A stretch of DNA of 64,000 nt from Sweltsa coloradensis (taxonomy: Eukaryota > Arthropoda > Insecta > Plecoptera > Chloroperlidae): the NCBI GenBank assembly GCA_024449915.1, contig JAMZAV010000304.1:62001-126000 (forward strand). Reading direction: 5' to 3'. The translations under genes and the position numbers were made by a program. A model generated the notes under the pieces. It did no database searches. It saw only the letters and a program-made list of their open reading frames with translations, and had not been told where the DNA came from. Positions 10,983-21,010 of the stretch are shown here, piece after piece (position 1 is the stretch's first letter; each line of letters begins with the position of its first letter).

Positions 10983-11472
10983 TATCCCCCAAAATACAAA
11001 ATTTGTAAAAAAGACGGCAGCCAAGCTCTCCTTCAAAAGTCTTCGGCTGTGAATGCTGTGAGATATAGAAGTTGAGCCAAGCTTTTTATTCTTTCTCCCT
11101 AGTTTCGCTTTAAAATAAGTAAGGATCATTTCGCCTGTTGACGAACGCCAAGCCAACGATTTTTGTGGTACAAAAAGTAAAATTTTTAACTCGAAATCAT
11201 AAAAAAAATTGCCTTGGCCATTGAATTTGGTTCATGGCCAAGCCATTTTTTTTATGATTTCGAGTTTAAAATTTTACTTTTTTACCACAAAAATCGTTGG
11301 CTTGGCGCTCGTCAACAGGCGAAATGATCTTACTTATTTTAAAAGCGAAACTAGGGAGAAAGAATAAAAAGCTTGGCTCAACTTCTATATCTCACAGCAT
11401 TCACAGCCGAAGACTTTTGAAGGAGAGCTTGGCTGCCGTCTTTTTTACAATTTTTTGTATTTTGGGGGGATA
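10983..11472. repeat. Long near-perfect palindrome (238-base arms, 14-base loop)
   Basis: The arms 10983-11220 and 11235-11472 are reverse complements with only a few mismatches and no net indel. Paired positions sum to 22455 throughout. The loop is 11221-11234. Both arms encode the same short peptide frame, which is only a by-product of the inversion. Transcription would give a hairpin of over 200 base pairs. Nothing identifies it as protein-coding, and no target duplication was found at its edges. Confidence 0.85.
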
Positions 11473-11610
11473 TCACATCTTTTTGTTGTTCGTTCGCTAT
11501 CAAGGTGTGAATGATGGACTTTGAATGATTAAATTTGTTAAGTTCAAAGTTGTTTTTTTACATTTTTGGCCCACGGTCCCCCAAAGATACCCCTTGAATA
11601 AATAAATAAA

Positions 11611-12022
11611 TAAATTTTTATTTAGAGTCTACCCACTCAGTTATATATAACTGATTTTCAGTGGGGGACTTTAAATCAAAGCGACCAAGCCAACCCTGCA
11701 GGCCCCGACGCAATCGACGAGTGAGCGATAACCAACCAAAGATCGATATTTTTAATAGGAAATATATCAATCAGTGGTATGGACAGTGCGAACATCCGCG
11801 GATCAACGCCAGAATCAACAAGGCCGATCCAGAACAACTCTGGAATTTATTATGTGCTTCGTTGCTAGGACGGCTCCAAAGTCACCGTTTACAAACTCCT
11901 AAGACAAGAACTGATAGACTTAAGTCCAAATCAGAAGTTAAAAAACTTCTGACTTGAGCGGGAATCGAACCCTGGCCCTTCTGCATTGGAAGCAGATACG
12001 CTAACAACAAGACCAACGCACT
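11611..12022. repeat. Dispersed SINE-like repeat, family A, copy 2
   Basis: The second family A copy. It begins near TATTTAGAGTCTACCC and runs through the shared blocks into a minus-strand tRNA-like segment (11956-12019). That segment starts GCGTTGGT, has TTCCAA in an anticodon-loop position and carries GGGTTCGATTCCCGC. This most resembles tRNA-Gly(UCC), but the 3' acceptor half is missing. The element is therefore probably a tRNA-derived SINE read on the minus strand. Confidence 0.6.
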
Positions 12023-12371
12023 AGCATAAGCACTAGATATTTATAATGGTTATAAGAGCATGTTTAATTTCAAGCTTGTATACAAATTACTACGCCTGAG
12101 TAATAACGCGTTTTGATTTGCTAGGACGGCTCCAAAGTCACCGTTTACAAACTCCTAAGACAAGAACTGATAGACTTAAGTCCAAATCAGAAGTTAAAAA
12201 ACTTCTGACTTTAGCGGGAATCGAACCCTGGCCCTTCTGCATTGGAAGCAGATACGCTAACAACAAGACCAACGCACTAGCATAAGCACTTGATATTTAT
12301 AATGGTTAAGAGCATGTTTAATTTCAAGCTTGTACAAATTACTACGCCTGAGTAATTACGCGTTTTGATTT
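11864..12371. repeat. Tandem duplication, two ~255-base units
   Basis: 11864-12119 and 12120-12371 are near-identical, both running from GCTAGGACGGCTCCAAAG to TAACGCGTTTTGATTT-type sequence. Each contains the tRNA-like segment (11956-12019 and 12213-12275). A third, partial, diverged copy of the 3' part lies at about 12735-12815. Confidence 0.8.
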
Positions 12372-13260
12372 TGATTTTGATTTTGATTTTCCCCGGTCCC
12401 AATTGCCCGGTTTTTGTTATATGAGGTACATCTGAGTGTGGCCCAAGTTTCAAAGTTCTAAGATGAACCGTTTTCTCGGTATAGCGTATATTCATAAGAG
12501 TACGGAATTACCTACTTTTGATAATTTTGGTTTTTTTTCCGGTACCCGTTAACCAATTTTGCTTTCCATATTCAAAAGTGATAAAGAATGAGAGATATCA
12601 AAATGTATTCCACGTTTGAAACATCTCAGTTGTAGCGTTTTCTTTGAATGATTCATTTCTTAAAGTTCAGATATGTTTTTGTCATTTTTGGGCCCATGGT
12701 CATCCCAAATTTAGCCCCTTGTGTTTTGGACGCAAGATATTTATAATGGTTAATAGCATGTTAAATTTCAAGTTTGTACAAATTACCACGCCTTGGTAAT
12801 TACGCGTTTTGATTATCATCCAAATTTTGATTTTCTCCGGTCCCTGTTACCCGATTTTGGTTTTGAAAGCAAAAGGCACTGCGTCTGAAATACACCTAAG
12901 TGTGGTCCAAGTTTCATAGTTCTAAGATTTACCGTTTTCTCTGTAGGCTAAAGAACTCTCCGCGGAGAACTCATAGCCACCCACCCACCCACCCAGCCAG
13001 CTTTAAGGAATTTGACGATGTTGAGAGCCTTTTTTAACACAGAACGAGTTGTCGGATCGGGTTGATTTTTTTTTGGTATGTCATGGACCACATACCAGGT
13101 CATATACCGAGTTTCAAGATTGTAACTCTTTCGGGGCGGCGTGTGCAGATAGCTGAAAACCCCCAACTCTGGTAGGTGTATATAGGGCCGGAGTTCGGTG
13201 TCGCCTAGCAGCCGTATTCGCTTGTCTGCCGGGCGACGACCGTCGCCCTAGATTCATTTA
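12372..13260. repeat. Diverged repeat segments following the tandem duplication
   Basis: CCCCGGTCCCAATTGCCCGG near 12389 is matched by CTCCGGTCCCTGTTACCCGA near 12834. Both are followed by GTGTGG(C/T)CCAAGTTTCA. The stretch at 12640-12720 also resembles 11510-11600. This suggests a longer repeat unit of about 440 bases, now eroded. No gene. Confidence 0.45.
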
Positions 13261-13751
13261 TTTTAGAAATTGTACAAATAATCGAACATTAAGGTGCAAA
13301 ACTTCATAGAAACATATTATATAATTCATATAGCCTCTTAAGTTAGGCAGGCCCATTTTATTATTAGAGTTTGACTTCAAATGCATTTTATTGTGTAATA
13401 AGTAGACCTACTTTGTATCGTAACCCCGTAGTAAACTTGCTTTGAACCCGCGAGTTCAACCAGCGGCTAGATCTCGCCAGTTACACGTGCAAGCGCACGA
13501 ACCAAATTTCAGCCTCCTGTCGGACCGACCAGATAGAAAAGTTTCTATTCTCATGTTATTCTCACGGATTTGAAAAGCTTTTTGAGCTGGCCAGTTCAGC
13601 TCATGGGTTCAAACCAACTGTTCATGTTCAAACGCAGTGTGTAGTGTAGTTATTTTGTTTAAACCAAAAACTATGTTTAATTATTTATATTGCACACTAT
13701 CGATTATGAATTGAAAATATTTTTATGTTACTTGATTTTAAGATTAAAGGG

Positions 13752-14400
13752 TTAAAGGGGTATTTAACCGGTAAACTCAAAAAATATATTTCATTCTGGC
13801 TACCTAGTAATGAATTTAGTAATTAACAGAAAAATTATTGGGGCCACCATGACCTCACAAAAAATTGTCAAACATGACATTTTTCGAGCTAGGTCCCATC
13901 GGCAAAAATCTCCCATAAGAAATAACATGGGGACGATCTTTATGCCCCGTGACCTTGGAGGATTTGATCCAAAAAAATATTGACCATTATTGACGTACTC
14001 TACAGCCTATTCTGTAAATTCTCTATATTTTGTTTTGTAATTTGGGGAAGTAGTTCGGTCAAAATATGTTGTTTACCAAGATGGGGTGTGATTTTGGAAT
14101 GCATATTTTTTAGTGTTTGAGGGTATATTTGGGCACAGTTTCAAGACACGATGTTATAAAGGGGTATTTGAGATTGGTACTATGTTCTAGTATCTATGTG
14201 GACCAAAAAAGAAGCAGGTTAAAGCCGATTTAAGAAATTTCCCAAAACACTAATTTTCGTAAATTTCTGGATCCAAAAAATTGAAAAATTCGTTTTAAAT
14301 CACAGTTACAAGAAATAATTTTATAAACGGTCATTTAAGTGTAGTATTGTGCTAAGATCACGTGGTAAAAAATAATTTTTGGGGTTTTTAGCCCCTTTAA
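13752..14400. mobile_element. TTAA-flanked non-autonomous element (piggyBac-like)
   Basis: The left edge TTAAAGGGGTATTTAACC and the right edge TTTTTAGCCCCTTTAA form short terminal inverted repeats. Both are bounded by TTAA, the target of the piggyBac superfamily. It is 649 bases long with no transposase frame. The first ~65 bases recur at 41266-41323, showing that it is a dispersed family. TTAA also occurs by chance in AT-rich DNA, so the superfamily assignment is moderate. Confidence 0.5.
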
Positions 14401-15594
14401 GGTTTAGCTGTTAAACTTGTGTTCTGGTCAAGAGGAGTTTACAGTTAAACGACATGAGGAGTTGTAACAATATGCAATGGTTGTTGATTTTAAAGCAGTC
14501 CTAATCATGGCGATGCCTCCAGTTTTGAGTCTCCCGGTCTATCTTGTACATGTACACAGTGCCGCTATCTGTGCGCGCTCACAGGAACTGTCTGCTATGA
14601 CTGAGTACAATGCAGTATTGATTTTTGTCAATGGCATTTTTACCTCGACGAAACTCAATTACTCATGAAAAGTAAACCAATTATCCCACTACTTAACTTT
14701 CAATTTAGTATTTTTTTCCCCCCCGAAACTAAGGTCGATATTACGATTTCAAAATTTATATTACAACATTCTGCAGAATTGGTCATAAAATAACGGTACT
14801 CCGTGGCCAGAAATAAACACCATTTAAATGGTAGCCTTCATGATTACATTAACCCATTGTTTATTTTGTATTTCAAGCACACTTGGTACAGTAAGTTACA
14901 AAAACATCCTTAAACCAAAATGGCGTGTACCTTTAAAAGAGATAAAACGTTTTTGCAACTTTCAAAATTCACAGAAGCAGAATCATTAACAAGCAATATT
15001 CAACAGATCAAATATATGTTTGCCATTAATAAAGTTGTTGTGTGCGTATCGAGAAACATTGCTTATATAGAAAGTTCTTTGGAGAATAATATAAAATACA
15101 TTTTGTTTTGCTTTCACACCAACAACGTAACTTCGTGTTTCCTATACGCTGCTGCGCATGAGCGCCAACCTACGTGTATGTTCCGGGCTGCGCTTCAAGC
15201 ACCGTGTAGTGAGTGGGTGTGTATACTTTGAGGAAGTTGTTTCCTCGAATATTATGTTAAGGCTCGTGAAATAAAACTTGAAAAATGACATGAGACTTGA
15301 CTGGGTTTGCCATATTTTAGCTGTGAAATAAGAACTTCATCGTCTTCGTGCATGTTTCGATTAACAGTTTCTCTTTCAAACACTTACCTACTTACCGTCT
15401 ATGCTGTAAAGTGTAAACCGTTACTACGCTAATTTTTTGAATTACATAAATCGAATTCACTCCGCTTCCCCGAACGAAACTTTTGAATAATAGTAGAAAA
15501 CAAGTCGAAACAAAATTATCGGTTTGTTTATAGAAGACTGTTTTATTAACAATGTGCTTATTCGTGGAATGTTTATGTGAGCTGCAGTACTTGA
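14401..15594. other. Intergenic DNA, no gene seen
   Basis: Two open frames of 63 and 103 codons (14477-14668 and 14920-15231) have no recognisable motif and no splice context that I trust. No repeat boundary seen. Confidence 0.35.
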
Positions 15595-15794
15595 CTAAGG
15601 TGACCAGTCGTACCGGTTTGACCGGTACAGTACCGTTTTCAGAACACTTCACTTGTACCGGTGTCCCGAGAGACTCATTAAAATGACTTATTTCACCGGT
15701 TTGCAATTTTGGGGAGAAAGTGTCCTGCTATTTTCTTAACTATACTGCGCATGGAAAGAAAACGTTTTACTTTAAAAAAAATATACTCCTCTGA

Positions 15795-16551
15795 TTGGAT
15801 TAGCGTAGCGAGCGAAGCAAAGATTCCATTTTACTACACTGGACAAATATATCCGGAATGTTTTTTTTCTTTTTTTCTGTATTATTGTGTGTCTGTTAAC
15901 ACGATTCCGGCTAAACCGATACTCCAATTGCGATGAAATTTTCTGGAGACCTTCGAAATCTCTAAACTTAGAACTGCCACGTTTTTGGGCGCAATCGACA
16001 AATTATTTCTCATGAAAATCGCAATTTTACGATTTTTTAAAAATTCCTTCGACTTATAACACCTACATGCTTTATCCGATTGTAATGACTTTTTTACAGA
16101 ATCTTTATTTTATTAATGATTATATTCGTGTGAAATTTGAGCGAATTCAAAAAATTATTTCTCATGAAAATCGCAATTTTATGTTTTTCGATTTTTAAAA
16201 TTTCTTCCCATACATGCTTTATCCGATTGAAATGATTTTTTTAACAGAACCTTAATTTTATAAATTAATATATTCGTGTGAAATTTTAGCGCAATCGAAA
16301 AAATTATTCTTCATGAAAATCGCAATTTTACGATTTTTTTATTTTTAAATGTCAACGACTTATAACACCTACATGCTTTATCCGATTGTAATATTTTTTC
16401 ACAGAACCTTAATTTTATGAATTAATATATTCGTGTGAAATTTGAGAGTAATTGAAAAAAAAATTCTCATGAAAATTGCAATTTTATGCTTTTTCGTGTT
16501 TAAAAAATTACGCTCCAACGCGCGTGAAAAAGCGTTTGCGAAGCTTCCTAG
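15795..16551 (+). mobile_element. HINE-like non-autonomous element, family I (copy b) with internal tandem repeats
   Basis: Begins TTGGATTAGCGTAGCGAGCG and ends GCGTTTGCGAAGCTTCCTAG followed by T. The middle is about four copies of a ~125-base unit containing CCTACATGCTTTATCCGATT, TATATTCGTGTGAAATTT and CATGAAAATCGCAATTTTA. Central minisatellites are characteristic of HINEs. The 3' sub-terminal partner is shortened to CGCTCCAACGCG. No coding capacity. Confidence 0.65.
16004..16500 (+). repeat. Internal ~125-base minisatellite, about four units
   Basis: Units recur at about 16050, 16200, 16350 and partly beyond. Each has CTTATAACACCTACATGCTT or a decayed version, followed by CAGAACCTTAATTTTAT and AAAATCGCAATTTTA. 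Copies differ by small indels. Confidence 0.7.
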
Positions 16552-16615
16552 TAAATACTTATAGCAAAACCAATGAAATAGTTCTTCCACTACCAAGAAG
16601 ATAATTCATTTTCTC

Positions 16616-17084
16616 TAGGGGTGTGCGAGTATTATTAATGATTTTGGTGGAGGTGCCGGGTCGCGCACGTGTGTGAAAACGTAAAAATCGTTAGGCCTAT
16701 ATATTTTTGGCGCTACCTTACCAATGCTGATTACTTAGCCATAATAGTAACCTGAGTCTTTTGTTACAAATTTATATTCCTTTTGGAAGTTATGAACTAT
16801 TTTTGGGCACAAATAATAAAAATATGTCCCTATAATGTTTGTTTCAACATTTTCATGTAATATCAGTTACTGAATGTCACAGCCTAGCCCTAATATTTGT
16901 GCTTGATGCTTGATCATTAAAATGATTTAGAGAGAGATTACATTTTTTAATCAATTATATGTTACTCTGTCTTCACGTTTGGAAAGAGCAAAATAGTGAA
17001 GTACTCGGACTCGATACTAGAGTTACTTTAAGTACTCGTTTCGGACTCGACTCGAACTCAAAAACCGGGTCTCGCACACCACTA
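16616..17084. mobile_element. hAT-type MITE with perfect 8-base target duplication
   Basis: Terminal inverted repeats TAGGGGTGTGCGAG (left) and CTCGCACACCACTA (right) differ at one position. The element is flanked on both sides by ATTTTCTC (16608-16615 and 17085-17092). An 8-base duplication and TAG(G/T)GGTGTGC ends are diagnostic of hAT. It is 469 bases long with no transposase. It contains one copy of the dispersed TTTGGTGGAGGTGCCGG motif near its left end. Confidence 0.85.
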
Positions 17085-17619
17085 ATTTTCTCAGCTATTA
17101 TTTGTATTGATTTTGTTTAAAATAATGAAAATCAAAATGTATCACGTTTTGTATCATCTACGTTTTAATTAATTACATACCTACAATTATTATTTCGTTG
17201 TAAAGACAAAGTGTATTAAAAGTTTAACCATCCATATTATACAAATGAAATGCATTTTCAAATTATCTTTATTCTTATTGATTAGGTCTTCATTAGTGTA
17301 ATGCCCTCATCAATACATTATTATGTGATGAATGTTTATATTTTGTTTTGTACTATTATTTTTGAACAACTTGTTAAAGATCTGATGACATTAAAAATGT
17401 ACACATTACAACCATGGCATATTTAAATCATATTTTCATGTCAGATAGCTATTTTCTGGGCATTTGTCTCAAATATATCTTTAAAAAATCGGCTCTGGCG
17501 GCTGGGGCTCTGCCCCAGACCCCGAAAGGTTCGTGATGTACATATGCTTAACCTTTAGTAATTGTCCCGGTTTGTAAGTTACAAAATATGGTCACCTTAA
17601 ACTTATCTAATGTACTTCC

Positions 17620-17795
17620 TTTGGAAAGATTTTCGATTTTTGTTGCTTATAACGTCTCTATTAATGTACTAAGGCTATTCGATACGATGAGTGGTGATAG
17701 ATGACGATGAAGGACGATTACAGAAAAAACAATGCCTTATGCGGGATTCGAACCCACGTCCTCGTAGAGCCATACGACCAGCGCCATTATTGTAA
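17620..17795 (-). repeat. tRNA-derived SINE
   Basis: On the minus strand the head holds GTGGGTTCGAATCCCGC (B box with T-stem) preceded by GCTGGTCGTATGGCTC, an A-box region. The body ends GAGACGTTATAAGCAACAAA, an A-rich tail. The body also occurs at 20945-21005 (minus). It resembles the ACGTAAAGCAAC tail of repeats I remember as common in insects. No clear target duplication. Confidence 0.55.
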
Positions 17796-20700
17796 GTGAC
17801 ACTGCTGACGGCTTTTGTTAAGATCTCTTTAGAGGACTGTATAATAAATTAAGAGCGAAGTGACAAATAAAGCCAATCGTCTAATTCGTTCCAAAAGGCG
17901 TTCATTTTTGTGATGTGATATGTGAAACGCGACTTGCATGCAATTTGACACAGAAAAGACACAAATTCGGGTTACAATAACAATGAACAAACAGAAAGGC
18001 TTCAGGCGGCTGGCGCAGGATGGAAAATCCCGTAGACGAATTATTTGCCGTTATTGCACGGAAAACAACGATGAAGTATTATATTACTATTATCATCTCA
18101 GATTAGAGTTACAAACTATCATACATTTAGGTTACCAACAAGATAAAATTAAACTAGACGCCAGACGTGCATACTTGAGCGGAGAGTAGACAGAAATATT
18201 ATTTGAAAAGTCATGGAAAAAAAAAACAAGTAGAATTTGAAAATTAAGACAATTTTGAATATTGGTCAGAATTTCTTGGACGCGATAAAATACAGTTAGA
18301 AATCGAGACTATCCACATTTTACGGGACGTATAGATCGCGAATTAGTTATCGATATTGCATCATTAACTGATAAAACAAAACAACTAAACATATAATCAA
18401 CTAATGATACAAGCAATATTATGTTTGACGATTATCACTATGATCCCGATTGAAGAAAACAACAGAAAGTACATATTGCACAACAGTGCAAGCAGCATCA
18501 GAAGATCTCAAGAACAGTCTTCAGCATTTATCTCTCACGGAAGGAATTATTAAGTTAGCGCTATTAGCGACATGTGATTCATTACTTGCACTTTTTCTAT
18601 GGTTAAAAAGTTATATTCGTTAAGCAGCACTATAGCCGGAGCTAGCATACTAACAGTATCTAAACTCCATTTCATTATTTTGTCCCCAGTTTCTGGAGGG
18701 TTCAACTGCCAGTGTCACCTACTCAACTGAGAAATTTTAAAACTCGTTAGAGCTTAATACGTTAAGTGGATCTACTCTCAAACTTGATAGTAAAATGCTC
18801 TATATATACAATGCAATATTGAAGCTTTTGACCCTACTTTTGCTAGTTAAGTTAATAAACAGAAAGTTGATTTGAATTGCTCCTACAGGGAAATATATTT
18901 CTCAATTGAGCAGGCGACACGCAGACACCTTGCTTGCTTTGAACTCTCCAAAGCCGGGGTCAGTTATTTTAATTTTAAAATTGATTGTAGTGGGCATCTG
19001 TCTTGTCTAGCTAATACCAGGAACCAAACTGAACAAAAATGGCAATGATTGTATCTGTTTTGTCATTGAACGTGGTAAATGGAATTGTAGAGATCAGAAT
19101 TTGAATGTGCAACTCTGTGATCACTTGTAACATGCTACAGAGGCCCACACGTGCACTGCAGTAGCCTTCTTGCACTATGGAAGGTAAAAACTTATTAATA
19201 TTTAATTATTAAGTGATTACCAATGGAAAAACAAACTGATCAACATTGATAAAGGCAGAGGAATGGTCAAGGAATCCAATTAAAGGTGTGTGTCAACAAA
19301 ATGAAAAAGCTGAACAACAATGGTCAAGGCATTTTATTTGCTCTTCAATGCAAGGCAGCGTTCATTCTGTCTTTTTCACAAACTTTTAATAAGAAATCAA
19401 TACAACACGATATCAACCTTGTAACATTACCAGAAATTCATCGTGGAATTTTAAATTTGTCACCTATCCATCATAATATCAACAATTGGAGCAAATGTGT
19501 CATCGAACAATACATCCCCTCGTTATATTAATCTTATAATAAGAAACACATATTGTTTTTATAATGTCCTGATACTTTTATTCATAAGCAGTTTATTAAT
19601 CAGATTCAACTAATTAGTGTGAACATTCACCTGAACATAACAACACTTTTGTGAAAGCACAATTTTTTATTGTATCGAAAACATTATCGTGTAATTAAGG
19701 ATCTACATTAACAAACTAAAATCCGTTCCTAGAAGAAACTAACGAGTTTAGTGATTCCACAGATTTGCATTAAAATTAATGCAATTAAGGAAACCTTATT
19801 CTTATCTTATTTTAGAAATTGTTGAATTGGAATGTTTAAGCGAAACACATACTCGTTGTACTTGATTTATGTGCAACGCCTTACAGCTTCTACACGCAGA
19901 GTACACTGAGTATGACTGAAAAAACTATAACTGTACCGAGACTCTTTAGAAATAACTGGATGGTATCTGATTGATTATCAAAACAAAACAAACAATTTGC
20001 GTTTCAATATTTACCGTTTTATATTTAGTTTATAAAGTTTTCAATTTAGAAATACTAAAACAGGGATATCCAACCATTCAGCATTGTGTACTTTGAAATT
20101 TCTGTACTGATTGTTTATTGTGATATTAAGCCCTCAAGGAAGACACCTTCCTTAAGTAATGTGTTATGCTATACGTGGATACATGCTACTGTAGGAACAT
20201 TTTTGTATTCTTCGCAAAAGTTTAAATAGTGTGCATTTAAGAGTTACAGTAACACTAAGATTAAGAAGTGGTAAAATGTTATACAACTAGTCAAATTTAA
20301 ACATTAAAATGTAAGCCTGAAGTTTAACACGTATCTAATGAATGTGGGGCACAGCGACCTGTAGAGTACGGCATCGCTTTTCCAGTTATCTGCCACTAAC
20401 CGGTTGGACAACCCTGTCTTAAAGAAAACAGAATGCTAGATAATATAGCCAATCACCTTGAGTTATACAGCTAAGTTGAGCCAGTGCATTTGAACCAGCC
20501 AATCACAGCCTACTTATTCCGACGCCGACGCAGTTCTACTCGCTTACTATCATGCGATATGCAAACTGACCGTTCGAATTCAATAAGATTTGTTACACAG
20601 AAATGCCATTCAAATTATTTTAATTTCGTCTTATTCGATGTTTGTATTCTATATTACTTAAATAAAAAATGTGTTGCAATGTTAGTCAAGACGATAAAGA

Positions 20701-20930
20701 AGTGGTTTTAAAAATGAGGGCGTGATGTGGCATTGTATGTTATACCATCCTTGCTCCTAAGCAACGATTGCCGAGATAACCTTGCCTATATACAGGCGGC
20801 ATTGACGATGGAAATATTGACCAATCAACAACAACAACAACAACAACAACAACTCGTATTTCAAATTGTCGCGCCTTCGCAGTTGGCTTGAGGGCCCGCT
20901 GATTGGGCGCAGTTATTACGAGTCGTCAGC
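17796..20930. other. Intergenic DNA, no gene supported
   Basis: Open frames at 17938-18189 (83 codons, Arg/Tyr-rich) and 19286-19531 (81 codons) have no recognisable family. A CAA microsatellite lies at 20825-20853. CCAAT-like CCAATCAC boxes occur at 20449 and 20500, but I see no promoter that I can define. Confidence 0.4.
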
Positions 20931-20934
20931 ATAG

Positions 20935-21010
20935 GATCGTTTGATGATTTCTGTTGCTTAACGTCTCATAGTAATGCTGCAGTAAGGTTATTCGAGACGA
21001 ATCAGCATCG
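20935..21010 (-). repeat. SINE 3' part (same family as 17620-17795)
   Basis: The minus strand reads TCGTCTCGAATAACCTTACT, then GAGACGTTAAGCAACAGAAA. This parallels the body of the copy at 17620-17795. The head is missing or replaced. A separate A-box-like GCTCATGTGGTAGAG starts near 21051 on the plus strand. Confidence 0.45.

Larger units (their letters stand above)
15596..17599. mobile_element. Degraded hAT remnant hosting nested insertions
   Basis: The left end TAAGGTGACCAG, then TACCGGTTTGACCGGTAC, and the right end GGTCACCTTA preceded by GTCCCGGTTTG form terminal inverted repeats. These are of the kind I know from Zaphod/Tip100-type hAT elements. The flanks TACTTGAC and AACTTATC agree at 5 of 8 positions, a possible decayed target duplication. 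A GGGGCTCTGCCCCAGACCCC segment near 17504-17523 also fits such elements. Two younger elements (15795-16551 and 16616-17084) are inserted. No transposase frame survives. Confidence 0.45.

Noticed and set aside
10935..11524. Two opposite-strand frames encoding nearly the same peptide (MAWRSSTGEM...)
   Set aside because: The duplication is explained by the palindrome. There is no conserved domain and the two frames diverge at the ends.
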